Assembly (NCBI RefSeq): GCF_000372965.1
Contig: NZ_KB890024.1
Coordinates: 2,606,839 to 2,670,838, forward strand
Direction of reading: 5' to 3'
Source: Hoeflea sp. 108
GTDB taxonomy: Bacteria; Pseudomonadota; Alphaproteobacteria; Rhizobiales; Rhizobiaceae
Length of the DNA: 64,000 bases
The notes under the pieces were generated by a model. The model did no database searches and was not told the DNA's origin. It saw only the letters and a list, made by a program, of their open reading frames with translations. Position numbers and translations under genes: made by a program. Numbering within the stretch: position 1 is the first letter of the stretch; each line of letters opens with the position of its first letter. Below, piece after piece: positions 42,158 to 52,034 of the stretch.

Positions 42158-44764
42158 ATGGACGTCGTTGTCGTCGAGTCGCCTAACAAGGTGAAGAGCA
42201 TCAACAAGTACCTGGGCAAGAACTACAAGGTTCTGGCCTCGTTTGGCCATGTTCGCGACCTGCCCGCCAAGGACGGATCGGTGAAGCCGGACGAAGACTT
42301 CGCCATGTCCTGGTCCGTCGATGGAGCATCCTCCAAGCGGCTGACCGACATCGCCAAGGCGGTCAAGGAAGCCGATGGCCTGATCCTCGCAACCGATCCG
42401 GATCGCGAAGGCGAAGCCATTGCCTGGCATGTGCTGGAAGTGCTCAAGCAGAAGCGCGTGCTCAAGGACAAGTCGATCAAGCGCGTCGCCTTCAACTCGA
42501 TCACCAAGCAGGCGGTCCTGGAAGCGATCTCCAATCCACGCGAGGTCGACCCGCAGCTGGTCGATGCCTATCTGGCACGCCGCGCGCTCGACTATCTGGT
42601 CGGCTTCACCCTGTCACCGGTGCTGTGGCGCAAGCTGCCGGGCGCGCGCTCGGCCGGCCGCGTCCAGTCGGTGGCGTTGCGCTTCGTCTGCGACCGCGAG
42701 GCCGAGATCGAACGCTTCGTCCGCGAGGAATACTGGCAGATCGCAGCCACTCTCGGCACGCCGCGCGCCGAAAGCTTCGAGGCGAGACTGACCGTCTATG
42801 ACGGCAAGAAGCTGCAGAAGCTCGACATCTCCAGCCAGGCGATGGCGGACGACATCAAGGCGATGCTCGATGGCGCAAGCTTCAAGACGCTGTCGGTCGA
42901 AGCCAAGCCGACCCGGCGCAATCCCGGCCCGCCCTTCACCACCTCGACCTTGCAGCAGGCTGCGTCGTCGCGCCTCGGGTTCTCCGCAAGCCGCACCATG
43001 CAGGTCGCCCAGCGCCTCTATGAAGGCATGGAGATCGGCGGCGAAACGGCCGGCCTGATCACCTATATGCGTACCGACGGCGTGCAGATGGCGCCCGAGG
43101 CCATCGAGGCCGCGCGTGATGCCATCGGCAAGGAGTTCGGCGCAAGATACCTGCCCGAGAAGCCGCGCCACTACACGACCAAGGCCAAGAACGCCCAGGA
43201 AGCGCACGAGGCGATCCGTCCGACCGACTTCACCCGCACGCCGGCCGAGATGCGCAAGTATCTCGATGCTGACCAGGCTCGCCTCTACGAGATGATCTGG
43301 AAGCGGGCGATCGCCAGCCAGATGCAACCGGCCGAGATCGAGCGCACCACGGTCGAGATCGAAGCAACCAACGGCGCAAGGACCGCCGGATTGCGCGCCG
43401 TCGGCTCGGTCACTCGTTTCGATGGCTTCATCGCCGCCTACACCGACCAGAAGGACGAGGATTCGGAGGACGAGGAAAGCCGTCGCCTGCCTGAGATCCG
43501 CGCCGACGAGACGCTGAAGCGCGAACAGGTCAACGCCACCCACCACACGACCGAACCGCCGCCCCGCTATTCGGAAGCCTCGTTCATCAAGAAGATGGAA
43601 GAGCTCGGCATCGGCCGCCCGTCCACCTATGTGGCGACGCTGAAGACCCTTGAAGACCGCGACTATGTGAAGATCGAGAACCGCAAGCTCGTGCCCCAGC
43701 CCAAGGGCCGGCTGGTCACGGCCTTCATGGAAAGCTTCTTCGAGCACTATGTCGAGTACGACTTCACCGCCTCGCTTGAAGAGAAGCTCGACGAGATTTC
43801 GGACGGCAAGCTCGCCTGGCGCGACGTGCTGCGCGACTTCTGGAAAGACTTCTCGGGCGCGGTCGACGAGATCAAGGAACTGCGCGTTACCGACGTGCTC
43901 GATGCGCTCAACGAGGAACTGGCGCCGCTGGTCTTCCCCGAGCGCGAGGACGGTTCCAATCCGCGCATATGCCCGAAATGCGGATCCGGCAACCTGTCGC
44001 TCAAGCTCGGCAAGTTCGGCGCCTTCGTCGGCTGTTCCAACTATCCGGAATGCGGCTTCACCCGCCAGCTCGACGGCCCCGGCGCCAATGGCGAGAATGG
44101 CGGGCTCGAAGACGGCACCAAGGTGCTGGGCACCGATCCCTACACCAATGAAGAGATCACCCTGCGCAGCGGCCGCTTTGGCCCCTACATCCAGCGCGGC
44201 GACGGCAAGGAGGCCAAGCGATCCAGCCTGCCTAAGGGTTGGACGCCGGCGACGATAGACCACGAAAAGGCGCTTGCCTTGCTGGCGCTGCCGCGTGACG
44301 TCGGCCAGCATCCCGAGTCGGGCAAGATGATCTCGGCCGGCCTCGGGCGCTACGGTCCGTTCGTGCTGCACGATGGCACCTACGCCAATCTCGAGAGCAT
44401 CGAGGACGTCTTCTCCATCGGCCTCAACCGCGCCGTGACGGTGCTTGCCGAGAAGCAGTCGAAGGCCAAGGGCGGTCGCGGCGGCGGCACTCCGGCCGCG
44501 CTCAAGGACCTGGGCGAACATCCAGGCGGCGGCGGCAACATCACCGTGCGCGACGGCAAATACGGCCCCTATGTCAATTTCGGCAAGGTCAATGCTACCT
44601 TGCCGAAGGGCAAGGATCCCGCCACCGTGACCGTGGAAGATGCGCTTGCCCTGATCGCCGAAAAAGAGGCCAAGGGCGGCGGCGCCAAGAAGCCGGCCCG
44701 CAGTGCAGCCAAGAAACCGGCCGCCAAGAAGCCGGCCGCAAGCAAAGCCAAGAAGAAGGACTGA
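42158..44764 (+). CDS. topA: DNA topoisomerase I
   Basis: Type IA topoisomerase that relaxes negative supercoils. The Toprim domain opens VVVESPNKVKSINKYLG; DPDREGEAIAWHV carries the acidic residues. The active Tyr is in YMRTDG (Tyr303). A C4 zinc ribbon (CPKCG...CSNYPECGF) follows at about residue 605, then further repeats of the topoisomerase C-terminal type and a Lys/Ala/Pro-rich tail. 868 residues. The gene for RNase R starts 6 nt later. Confidence 0.97.
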   Translation: MDVVVVESPNKVKSINKYLGKNYKVLASFGHVRDLPAKDGSVKPDEDFAMSWSVDGASSKRLTDIAKAVKEADGLILATDPDREGEAIAWHVLEVLKQKRVLKDKSIKRVAFNSITKQAVLEAISNPREVDPQLVDAYLARRALDYLVGFTLSPVLWRKLPGARSAGRVQSVALRFVCDREAEIERFVREEYWQIAATLGTPRAESFEARLTVYDGKKLQKLDISSQAMADDIKAMLDGASFKTLSVEAKPTRRNPGPPFTTSTLQQAASSRLGFSASRTMQVAQRLYEGMEIGGETAGLITYMRTDGVQMAPEAIEAARDAIGKEFGARYLPEKPRHYTTKAKNAQEAHEAIRPTDFTRTPAEMRKYLDADQARLYEMIWKRAIASQMQPAEIERTTVEIEATNGARTAGLRAVGSVTRFDGFIAAYTDQKDEDSEDEESRRLPEIRADETLKREQVNATHHTTEPPPRYSEASFIKKMEELGIGRPSTYVATLKTLEDRDYVKIENRKLVPQPKGRLVTAFMESFFEHYVEYDFTASLEEKLDEISDGKLAWRDVLRDFWKDFSGAVDEIKELRVTDVLDALNEELAPLVFPEREDGSNPRICPKCGSGNLSLKLGKFGAFVGCSNYPECGFTRQLDGPGANGENGGLEDGTKVLGTDPYTNEEITLRSGRFGPYIQRGDGKEAKRSSLPKGWTPATIDHEKALALLALPRDVGQHPESGKMISAGLGRYGPFVLHDGTYANLESIEDVFSIGLNRAVTVLAEKQSKAKGGRGGGTPAALKDLGEHPGGGGNITVRDGKYGPYVNFGKVNATLPKGKDPATVTVEDALALIAEKEAKGGGAKKPARSAAKKPAAKKPAASKAKKKD

Positions 44765-44770
44765 CCGACC

Positions 44771-47089
44771 TTGGCGCGAAAGATATCCGGACGAAACGCC
44801 GGCACCAGACGCGCCGCAAGCGACGAGGTCAGGGGCAAGGACGTCTATCGCCCCTCGCGTGACGAGATCCTCCGCTACATCGCGGAGAATCCCGATCGCA
44901 GCGGCAAGCGCGACATCGCCAAGGCCTTCGCGTTGAAGAACGACGATCGCATCTGGCTGAAGCACCTGCTGCGCGAGCTGCAGGACGAAGGCCTGCTGGA
45001 AAAGAGCCGCAAGCGGCTGACCAGGGTCGGCGCCCTGCCCCATGTCGCTGTGCTCGACATTTTCGGACGCGACGAGGAAGGCACCTTCCTGGCGCGCGCC
45101 TCCGAGCAACCCGATGGCCCGATCGTCGCCGTCAAGATGTCGCGCAACGCAAGCGGCCCGACACCAGGCGTCGGCGACCGCGTCCTGGCAAAGACCTTCC
45201 CTATCGAGGACCATCTCGGCGACGAGAACGAGCCCGCCTACACGGCGCGGATCATGAAGGTGTTCGAAAAACGCAGCGACACCACGCTTGGCATTTTCCG
45301 CATCCTCAAGGACGGCACCTTCCGCATCGAGCCGGTCGAGCGCCGCCAGCCGGAACTGGTGGTCGACAAGGATTTCCAGAACGGCGCCAAGGAAGGCGAC
45401 CTGGTCGAGGTGGTGCCCGAACGCGCCAGCCGCTACGGCCTGCCGCGTGCCAAGGTCGTCACGGTGCTGGGCTCGCTGACCAACGAGAAGGCGGTCTCGA
45501 TGATCGCCATTCACGCCCACGACATTCCCCACATCTTCCCGTCGGAGGTCCTTGCCGAGGCAGAGGCGGTCAAGCCGGCGACGCTCGACGGCAAGCGCGA
45601 GGATTGGCGCGAGCTGCCGCTGGTCACCATCGACCCGGCCGACGCCAAGGACCACGACGACGCCGTTTATGCCGAGCCCGATACGGACGAGAAGAATGTC
45701 GGCGGCGTCATCGTCACCGTCGCCATTGCCGATGTCGCAGCCTATGTGCGCCCCGGCAGCGCACTGGACCACGAAGCGCTGAAGCGCGGCAACTCGGTCT
45801 ATTTCCCCGACCGCGTCGTGCCGATGCTGCCCGAGCGCATCTCCAACGATTTGTGCTCGCTGCGCGAGGGCGTCGACCGTCCGGCGCTCGCCGTGCGCAT
45901 GACGTTTTCGGCGGAAGGCCGCAAGGTCAGGCACTCGTTCCATCGCGTCATGATGCGTTCGGCCGCGCGGCTCTCCTACCCGCAGGCCCAGGCAGCCATA
46001 GACGGCATGCCGGACGACAAAACGACGCCGATCCTGGAGACGATCCTCAAGCCGCTGTGGGCCGCCTATGACGTGCTCAAGCGCGGCCGCGACAGCCGCC
46101 AGCCGCTGGAGCTCGACTTGCCCGAGCGCAAGATCCTGCTCAAGCCCGACGGCACGGTCGACACCGTCATCGTTCCCGATCGGCTCGACGCCCACAAGCT
46201 GATCGAAGAATTCATGATCCAGGCCAACGTCGCGGCCGCCGAGACGCTGGAAAACAAGAAGCAGAAGCTGGTCTACCGCATCCATGACGGCCCCTCGCTC
46301 GCCAAGCAGGAATCGCTGCGCGAATTCCTGCAGACGATCGGCCTGTCACTGGCGCGTGGCGCCCAGATGCGGCCCAGCCAGTTCAACGGCATCCTCGAGC
46401 GCGTTCGCGGCGAAGACAACGAACAGTTGGTCAACGAGGTGGTGCTGCGCTCGCAGAGCCAGGCCGAGTACAACCCCGACAACATTGGCCATTTCGGCCT
46501 CAATCTGCGCCGCTATGCCCATTTCACCTCGCCGATCCGTCGTTATGCCGACCTGATCGTCCACCGCGCGCTGATCGGCTCGCTGGGCCTGGGAGCGGGC
46601 GGACTGACGCCTGCGGAGGAAGCACGGCTGGAAGAGATCGCCGGCCTGATCTCGCAGACCGAACGCCGCGCCATGGCGGCCGAGCGCGACACCGTCGACC
46701 GGCTGATCGCCGGCTTCTTGGCCGAGCGCGTCGACGAGACCTTCGATGCCCGCATCTCCGGCGTGGTCAAGGCGGGACTATTTGTCCAATTGCCGCAATA
46801 TGGCGCCGATGGTTTCATCCCCGTGTCATCCTTGGGTGACGATTATTACCACTTCGACGAAGCTGCCCGTTCGCTGTTCGGGGAGCGTACCGGCAAGGGC
46901 TACCAGCTGGCCGACCGCGTTCAGGTCAGGCTGGTCGAGATCGCCCCGCTTGCCGGCGCCATGCGCTTCGAGATGCTGACCGAACCGAAGCCACTGCCCG
47001 GCTCGAAGCGGTCGTTCCACAAGGCGAAGGGGCAACGCTCGCGTGCCCGCGCCTCCCAGCCGAGACGTGGACCGCACGGCAGGAGATGA
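44771..47089 (+). CDS. rnr: Ribonuclease R
   Basis: 3'-5' exoribonuclease of the RNB family that degrades structured RNA. The start is a TTG at 44771 (MARKISGRNAG). Domains run: N-terminal winged-helix (about 20-70), cold-shock domains, RNB domain with PADAKDHDDAVYAEPD (metal-binding Asp residues) and RYADLIVHRAL, then an S1 domain near the end, and a basic tail. 772 residues. Its stop overlaps the start area of the DUF983 gene. Confidence 0.96.
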   Translation: MARKISGRNAGTRRAASDEVRGKDVYRPSRDEILRYIAENPDRSGKRDIAKAFALKNDDRIWLKHLLRELQDEGLLEKSRKRLTRVGALPHVAVLDIFGRDEEGTFLARASEQPDGPIVAVKMSRNASGPTPGVGDRVLAKTFPIEDHLGDENEPAYTARIMKVFEKRSDTTLGIFRILKDGTFRIEPVERRQPELVVDKDFQNGAKEGDLVEVVPERASRYGLPRAKVVTVLGSLTNEKAVSMIAIHAHDIPHIFPSEVLAEAEAVKPATLDGKREDWRELPLVTIDPADAKDHDDAVYAEPDTDEKNVGGVIVTVAIADVAAYVRPGSALDHEALKRGNSVYFPDRVVPMLPERISNDLCSLREGVDRPALAVRMTFSAEGRKVRHSFHRVMMRSAARLSYPQAQAAIDGMPDDKTTPILETILKPLWAAYDVLKRGRDSRQPLELDLPERKILLKPDGTVDTVIVPDRLDAHKLIEEFMIQANVAAAETLENKKQKLVYRIHDGPSLAKQESLREFLQTIGLSLARGAQMRPSQFNGILERVRGEDNEQLVNEVVLRSQSQAEYNPDNIGHFGLNLRRYAHFTSPIRRYADLIVHRALIGSLGLGAGGLTPAEEARLEEIAGLISQTERRAMAAERDTVDRLIAGFLAERVDETFDARISGVVKAGLFVQLPQYGADGFIPVSSLGDDYYHFDEAARSLFGERTGKGYQLADRVQVRLVEIAPLAGAMRFEMLTEPKPLPGSKRSFHKAKGQRSRARASQPRRGPHGRR

Positions 47090-47091
47090 CG

Positions 47092-47529
47092 ATGGAAGAA
47101 CAGGTTTTCGGCGGCGGCCGCAACCAGGCTGCCCGGCAGGCCCGTCCGCTTTGGCCGGCGGTCAAGCGCGGCCTGATGGGCAAGTGCCCGCATTGCGGCG
47201 AAGGCCGGCTGTTTGCTTCCTTCGTCAAGACGGCGGACCGCTGCGAGGTTTGCCACGAGGAAATCTTTCACCATCGTGCCGATGACCTGCCCGCCTATCT
47301 GGTCGTGGTCATTGTCGGCCACATCGTCGTCGGTGCCTTCATGGCGGTCGAGGCCAGCAGCACGCTGTCGATGTGGCAGCATCTCGCCATCTGGGTGCCG
47401 CTGACGATCATCTCGGCGCTCGCCCTGCTGCGTCCGATCAAGGGCGCCGTGGTTGGCATGCAATGGGCGCTCTACATGCACGGCTTCGGCGGCGAAGAGG
47501 ACGTCATCGACGCCCATCCCGAGGCCTGA
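47092..47529 (+). CDS. DUF983 family protein
   Basis: 145-residue protein with an N-terminal zinc-binding pair (CPHCGEGRLFASF, then CEVCHEE, residues about 32-60), followed by two membrane segments, VVVIVGHIVVGAF and WVPLTIISALALL. The start at 47092 (MEEQVFGGG) is preferred because AGGAG lies 6-7 nt before it; an ATG at 47086 overlaps the rnr stop as ATGA but has the ribosome site too close. Members of DUF983 are found near rnr in many alphaproteobacteria; function unknown. Confidence 0.88.
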   Translation: MEEQVFGGGRNQAARQARPLWPAVKRGLMGKCPHCGEGRLFASFVKTADRCEVCHEEIFHHRADDLPAYLVVVIVGHIVVGAFMAVEASSTLSMWQHLAIWVPLTIISALALLRPIKGAVVGMQWALYMHGFGGEEDVIDAHPEA

Positions 47530-47602
47530 TCAGGCGCTGGCGCAACACGACACCCCAGGCAAGCGCTTCCTTCCACGCCGACATTCCGTTAGGACAGCCG
47601 CG

Positions 47603-48343
47603 ATGGATGGCATAAGCAAAGCAGAACTCGACAAGCTCGAAGCGCGCGAATTGGCGCGCAGCGCGACCCCATTGCGGCCGCGCGACGCCGCAACCCTGAT
47701 CCTGCTCGACCGCAGTGGCAACGATGTGCTGGTGCTCATGGGCAGGCGCCACATGAAGCATGCCTTCATGCCCGGCAAATTTGTCTTCCCCGGCGGACGC
47801 ACCGACCCCGCCGACAGCCGCATCAGGGTCGCCGACGAACTGCATCCCGACGAGGCGGCCAAGCTCCGGGCCGGCATCGGTCGCGTCAGCGCCGCGCGGG
47901 CACGAGCCATCGCGCTGTCGGCGATTCGCGAGACCTATGAGGAGGCAGGCCTGCTGATCGGTCGTCGCGGTTCGTTCTCGACCTCGAAGGCGGACTGGCA
48001 GGGTTTTGCCGAGAATGGCGTCGAGCCCGCCCTCGCCCGGCTGCGCTTCATCGCGCGCGCCGTAACGCCGCCCGGACGTGTCAGGCGATTCGACACGCGC
48101 TTCCTCTCGGCCTGGCGCAGCGACGTCGCCGTCGAACTGCCCCAGGGCGGCCCGACCAACGAGCTCGAGGAACTGGTCTGGCTGCCGCTGGACGAGGCCA
48201 TGGCAGCGGACATTCCGGCGATCACGCAATCGGTGCTTGGCGATCTCAAGCAGCGGCTGGCCGTCGACCCCGACCTCACGCCCGGCGCCGAGGTGCCGTT
48301 CTACCGCATGATCAACCAGCGCTTCCGCCGCGACATCCTCTAG
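47603..48343 (+). CDS. NUDIX hydrolase
   Basis: Hydrolyses a nucleoside diphosphate linked to another moiety. The start at 47603 (MDGISKAELDKLEA), with AGGACA upstream, gives 246 residues. The NUDIX box reads AIRETYEEAGLLIG near residues 110-124, with the REx2EE core intact. MPGKFVFPGGR precedes it, the usual GG loop. The substrate is not known. It belongs to the rnr-DUF983 unit. Confidence 0.9.
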   Translation: MDGISKAELDKLEARELARSATPLRPRDAATLILLDRSGNDVLVLMGRRHMKHAFMPGKFVFPGGRTDPADSRIRVADELHPDEAAKLRAGIGRVSAARARAIALSAIRETYEEAGLLIGRRGSFSTSKADWQGFAENGVEPALARLRFIARAVTPPGRVRRFDTRFLSAWRSDVAVELPQGGPTNELEELVWLPLDEAMAADIPAITQSVLGDLKQRLAVDPDLTPGAEVPFYRMINQRFRRDIL

Positions 48344-48350
48344 GGTTTAC

Positions 48351-49547
48351 ATGAACGAGACCATCCAGGGGACAGCGGTCACCGAGCGGGTGCATTGGCG
48401 GTCGATCTCGGCAGCCATCGCCTCCATCAGCGTCGTCGGCATCGCGATCGGCCTCGGCATCCCGCTGCTCAGCGTCATCCTCGAGCAGCGCGGCTACTCG
48501 CCCTCGATGATCGGGCTGAACACGGCCATCGCCGGCATCGCCTCGATTGCCGCCGCGCCCCTGGCGACGCCCATCGCCATGCGATTCGGCGTCGTCTGGA
48601 CAATGCTCGTAATGATTCTCGCCGGCGCGGTCGCTTTCGTTGGATTTCACTTCGCGCCATCTTTCTGGATGTGGTTCCCGCTCCGTGCCATCCTCCATTT
48701 CGCGCTGACCGTGCTGTTCATCCTCTCCGAATTCTGGATCAGCACCTGCGCCCCGCCGCATCGCCGCGGCCTCGTGCTCGGCGTCTATGCCACCGTGCTG
48801 TCGCTCGGCTTCGCCGCCGGCCCCTGGCTGTTCTCGCAGATCGGCAGCAGCGGCTTCCTGCCCTTCGGCCTGACATTCTGCCTGGTGATGGTCGCAGCGA
48901 TTCCCGTGCTTCTGGCGCGCTCGGAAAGCCCCAGGATCGTCTCCGAGGGCGGCAAGAGCGGCTTTTTCCGCTACATCTGGATCGTTCCCACGGCGACCGC
49001 CGCCGTTCTGGTGTTCGGGGCGGTGGAGACAGGCGGATTCGCGCTGTTTCCGGTCTATGGCCAGCGTATCGGCTATTCCGAGGGCGAAGCAGCACTGCTT
49101 CTGACCATGATCGGTCTCGGCAACGTCATCCTGCAGATACCAATCGGCATGATCAGCGACCGCGTGCGCGACCGCCGCACCTTGCTCCTGATCTGCGCGG
49201 CAACCGGCCTTGCCGGAACCCTCGCAATGCCATGGCTTGCCGGCAACTGGCACGTCATGGCGGGCATGCTGTTTGTCTGGGGCGGCGTGGTTGCAGCACT
49301 CTATACGGTGGGTTTGGCCCACCTGGGCGCCCAGCTGTCCGGCCGCGACCTCGCCTCAGCCAATGCCGCCTTCATCTTCTGCTACGGCCTCGGCATGATC
49401 CTCGGCCCGCAGGCCATCGGCATCTTCATGGATATCTTCGGCCCCAATGGATTCGGCTGGGCACTGGCCATCTTCTTCTTCGGCTACATAGTGATCGGAC
49501 TGGGCCGGATTGCCGCGAAATCGGGCGTCTCGCGCTCTGAGGCTTGA
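48351..49547 (+). CDS. MFS transporter
   Basis: Twelve-helix major facilitator permease of 398 residues. GLGIPLLSVILEQRGYSPSMIGL is typical of helices 1-2, and GMISDRVRDRRTLLL is the loop 8-9 motif (D-R-x-x-R-R). It begins 7 nt after the NUDIX stop, so it is part of the same operon. The substrate cannot be assigned from the sequence. Confidence 0.92.
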   Translation: MNETIQGTAVTERVHWRSISAAIASISVVGIAIGLGIPLLSVILEQRGYSPSMIGLNTAIAGIASIAAAPLATPIAMRFGVVWTMLVMILAGAVAFVGFHFAPSFWMWFPLRAILHFALTVLFILSEFWISTCAPPHRRGLVLGVYATVLSLGFAAGPWLFSQIGSSGFLPFGLTFCLVMVAAIPVLLARSESPRIVSEGGKSGFFRYIWIVPTATAAVLVFGAVETGGFALFPVYGQRIGYSEGEAALLLTMIGLGNVILQIPIGMISDRVRDRRTLLLICAATGLAGTLAMPWLAGNWHVMAGMLFVWGGVVAALYTVGLAHLGAQLSGRDLASANAAFIFCYGLGMILGPQAIGIFMDIFGPNGFGWALAIFFFGYIVIGLGRIAAKSGVSRSEA

Positions 49548-49650
49548 CTTTCCGGGCGCGATCTTTATGTGTCGCGCAGGTTTTCCGCGTCCGGGTCGCA
49601 TACCCGTCAATGAGGCGGGTGCAACTCTAGACATTTAACGGACGAGAATC

Positions 49651-49818
49651 ATGGCCAAGGCTGCAAATATCAAGATCAAGCTTCTGTCGACCGCCGACAC
49701 CGGTTTCTTCTACGTGACGAGCAAGAACAGCCGCACGAAGACGGAAAAGATGTCGTTCCGCAAGTACGACCCGGTTGCCAAGAAGCACGTCGAATTCAAG
49801 GAAACCAAGATCAAGTAA
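49651..49818 (+). CDS. rpmG: 50S ribosomal protein L33
   Basis: 55-residue ribosomal protein starting MAKAANIKIKLLSTADTGFFYVT and ending VEFKETKIK, the standard bacterial L33 sequence without the zinc Cys of the other L33 type. It lies 103 nt after the MFS gene and is followed by a strong terminator. The ORF is short and easily missed. Confidence 0.97.
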   Translation: MAKAANIKIKLLSTADTGFFYVTSKNSRTKTEKMSFRKYDPVAKKHVEFKETKIK

Positions 49819-49840
49819 TCTGGTTGCCTTCAGGAATGCC

Positions 49841-49866
49841 AAACGCCGCCCACCGGGCGGCGTTTT
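49841..49866 (+). terminator. Intrinsic terminator of rpmG
   Basis: AAACGCCGCCC and its complement with a 3-nt ACC loop (49841-49865), followed by a run of five T residues. It ends the plus-strand run that started at pyrB, or at least the rpmG transcript. Confidence 0.9.
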
Positions 49867-49881
49867 TGCGTTTGGGGCCTG

Positions 49882-51153
49882 CTACTTCGTCTTCCCCTGC
49901 TCGCGCAGTCGCGCCATCACCTTGGCGAGCTGTTCGGGATAATCCGGCGCGAAGGTCCAATAATGCGCGCCTGTCGCCGCTTCGCCGCCGGCCAGGCCAC
50001 GCTCGCCAGCCGGCAGGTGGTAGAGCAGCGTGATCAGCACGTCGCTGCTGACCCACGGGTCATCATACCAGAAGGTGTGCGAGCCGCTGGAAAGGCCAGG
50101 GATGTTCTCCGGCCTCACCCGCAGAAGTTCCGTGCCGTATGATTTGCTGGCATCGAGCAGCCAGTTCGTCGCTTCCGGCTCGAGCTCGCGCATGTCCGGC
50201 CGCCCTGCCCTGGAAGCGCGATTGACGACCTGCGACAGCCGAAGCGCGCTGTCGCTCATGTTGACGGCAACCGTCACCCGCTCGGACTTGTCGGCATAGT
50301 CGCGCATGTCGTCGACGAAGCCACGGAAATCCGCGTCAGGTGCCGCGTGATAGACCTCGCCCAACCGCGGCCCCATCGCTCCGGGCTGGGCGGCATCGCG
50401 CCCGACCATCGCCAGCGCATCGCTGCCGACGGTGGCGCCGGCGCTGTAGGTGAAGACATTGACGTTCCTTGCGTCGGTGTTTGCCGAAAGCAGTTCGACC
50501 AGCTTGGCCAGATGGGGCGCAGCCCCAAAGGCGGTCACCATGTCCCTGGAATAGCGCAGGAAATTTTCCGCCGTCGGCCAGACGAACAGCACGACGACCG
50601 AATTTCGCCCGGTGAAATGGTGCAGTTGGGCCGCCTGCCCCGCTGCCCGCTCGACGGTGGTGTTGGCGCCATGGACATAGACAATGATGTCCTTGTCTCG
50701 GCTTTGGGCGAGTGCGGCGTTGATGGACGCGAACCAGGCCTTGGCTTCCGGCGGCAGCCCGCCTTCGGCGTCCAGGGTCGCCTGCTCGTTCATGCGCTCG
50801 AGATGAAGGAACGGCCTCCGATCTTCGCTGGCGCCTGTGGACCATGCATAAATCTTGTCCCAGGTCGTGCCTTGCTCGCCGATGCGGACGGTGGACACCC
50901 CTGCCCGCATGTCTAACCCAGGAACCACCGCGTAGAGCCTGCTGTCGCGCGGGCCCACCGGCAGCCGGTTGGTTGCGTAGAAAAGCGAAATCTCCGGATC
51001 GGCCAGGGCTTCAGGATTTGCCGAAAACGCGTTGGCCTGCCCCTCGGCAAACACCATCGGCGCCGGCATCAACCGCATCGGCGGCTGGTAGAACGACATG
51101 GCCACGGTCGCGGCGGCTGCGACAAGGGCAAAGATACCAACGTAGCGAAGCAT
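49882..51153 (-). CDS. DUF900 alpha/beta hydrolase
   Basis: 423-residue protein with one N-terminal membrane segment or signal (YVGIFALVAAAATVAMSF). The alpha/beta hydrolase part has IIVYVHGANTTVERAA and VNVFTYSAGATVGSDAL, whose TYSAG is the nucleophile elbow with Ser. The C-terminal SHTFWYDDPWVSSDVL segment supplies the His region. DUF900 hydrolases are of unknown substrate. It is followed on the same strand by a second, unrelated hydrolase gene 31 nt upstream. Confidence 0.83.
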   Translation of the reverse strand: MLRYVGIFALVAAAATVAMSFYQPPMRLMPAPMVFAEGQANAFSANPEALADPEISLFYATNRLPVGPRDSRLYAVVPGLDMRAGVSTVRIGEQGTTWDKIYAWSTGASEDRRPFLHLERMNEQATLDAEGGLPPEAKAWFASINAALAQSRDKDIIVYVHGANTTVERAAGQAAQLHHFTGRNSVVVLFVWPTAENFLRYSRDMVTAFGAAPHLAKLVELLSANTDARNVNVFTYSAGATVGSDALAMVGRDAAQPGAMGPRLGEVYHAAPDADFRGFVDDMRDYADKSERVTVAVNMSDSALRLSQVVNRASRAGRPDMRELEPEATNWLLDASKSYGTELLRVRPENIPGLSSGSHTFWYDDPWVSSDVLITLLYHLPAGERGLAGGEAATGAHYWTFAPDYPEQLAKVMARLREQGKTK

Positions 51154-51184
51154 TTCTCTCCCCCTTGCCCGCGACGAGGCCTTT

Positions 51185-51913
51185 TCAGTTGCCGAGCCCG
51201 CGGCGCAGCAGTTCGCCGAGGGTCAATTTGTGGTCGAACTCGCCCTTGCGCAGGAAATTCAGCGTCTGGGCGATAACAAGCGGATTGTTCATCATGAAGG
51301 TGTGGGTGGTCGGCAGGACGATGTGGTCCTTCATACCCTCGAGCTTGGTGCTCTCGACCGACACCTTGCCGTCGTTCGGACCCTTGAACATGCTCGACAG
51401 GAACGGATTGAGCGAGCGGTCGCCGGCAATGATGCCGACCTCGAAATCGGCCGCGCCCAGCTGGTTGGGAACGCTGTTCGGCCCGGTGCCGAGCTGGACA
51501 CCGGCGGGCCCGTTGACGAATTCGAAAAGCCTCATCGAGCCGAAGACGTCGACCACTTCCGATCCGTGATTGGGCGGCCCGAGCATGACGACGCGGCCCA
51601 GGTTCTTCGGCCGGTTGCTCATCAGCCAGGCGCGCACGAGGATGCCGCCCATCGAATGCGTTACGAAATGGATCTTGCCGGCGTCGCCGCATTGCGCCAC
51701 CGACGCATCGACATAGGCCATGAGCTGGTCGACCGGCGCATCCGTGGACGGGTAGCTGTCGTTGACGACCTTGTAGTCGAACGCCTTCAGCGTCTCTTCC
51801 ATCAGCATGAGCGACACATCGGTGCGCGACAGGCCATGCAGCATCACCACGCATTCCTGCGCAAAGGCTGCCGGCGAAAACAGGAAGAACAGGAGGACCG
51901 CAAGGAAACGCAT
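51185..51913 (-). CDS. Secreted alpha/beta hydrolase (lipase-like)
   Basis: 242-residue protein with a signal peptide (MRFLAVLLFFLFSPAAFA, cut after about residue 18). CVVMLHGLSRT opens the hydrolase core and VTHSMGGILVRAWL carries the catalytic Ser. PTTHTFMMNNP near the end supplies the His. It resembles lipases of the DUF676 group. It probably forms an operon with the DUF900 gene downstream, 31 nt away. Confidence 0.85.
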   Translation of the reverse strand: MRFLAVLLFFLFSPAAFAQECVVMLHGLSRTDVSLMLMEETLKAFDYKVVNDSYPSTDAPVDQLMAYVDASVAQCGDAGKIHFVTHSMGGILVRAWLMSNRPKNLGRVVMLGPPNHGSEVVDVFGSMRLFEFVNGPAGVQLGTGPNSVPNQLGAADFEVGIIAGDRSLNPFLSSMFKGPNDGKVSVESTKLEGMKDHIVLPTTHTFMMNNPLVIAQTLNFLRKGEFDHKLTLGELLRRGLGN

Positions 51914-52034
51914 GGTCTCGACTATCGTCGATTCACCGCAGGTTGCAAGCCTGCGGGATTACACGGCAAGATCATCTTGATTTCGGCGAGAAAGGGGGCC
52001 GGTCGGCGTCTGGCAGCGGTACGAGGAGGCCACT

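Noticed and set aside
42614..46285. A 1223-codon open frame on the minus strand.
   Set aside because: It is antisense to topA and rnr, which are both clear full-length genes. High GC content leaves long open antisense frames without stops. The product has no recognisable domain.
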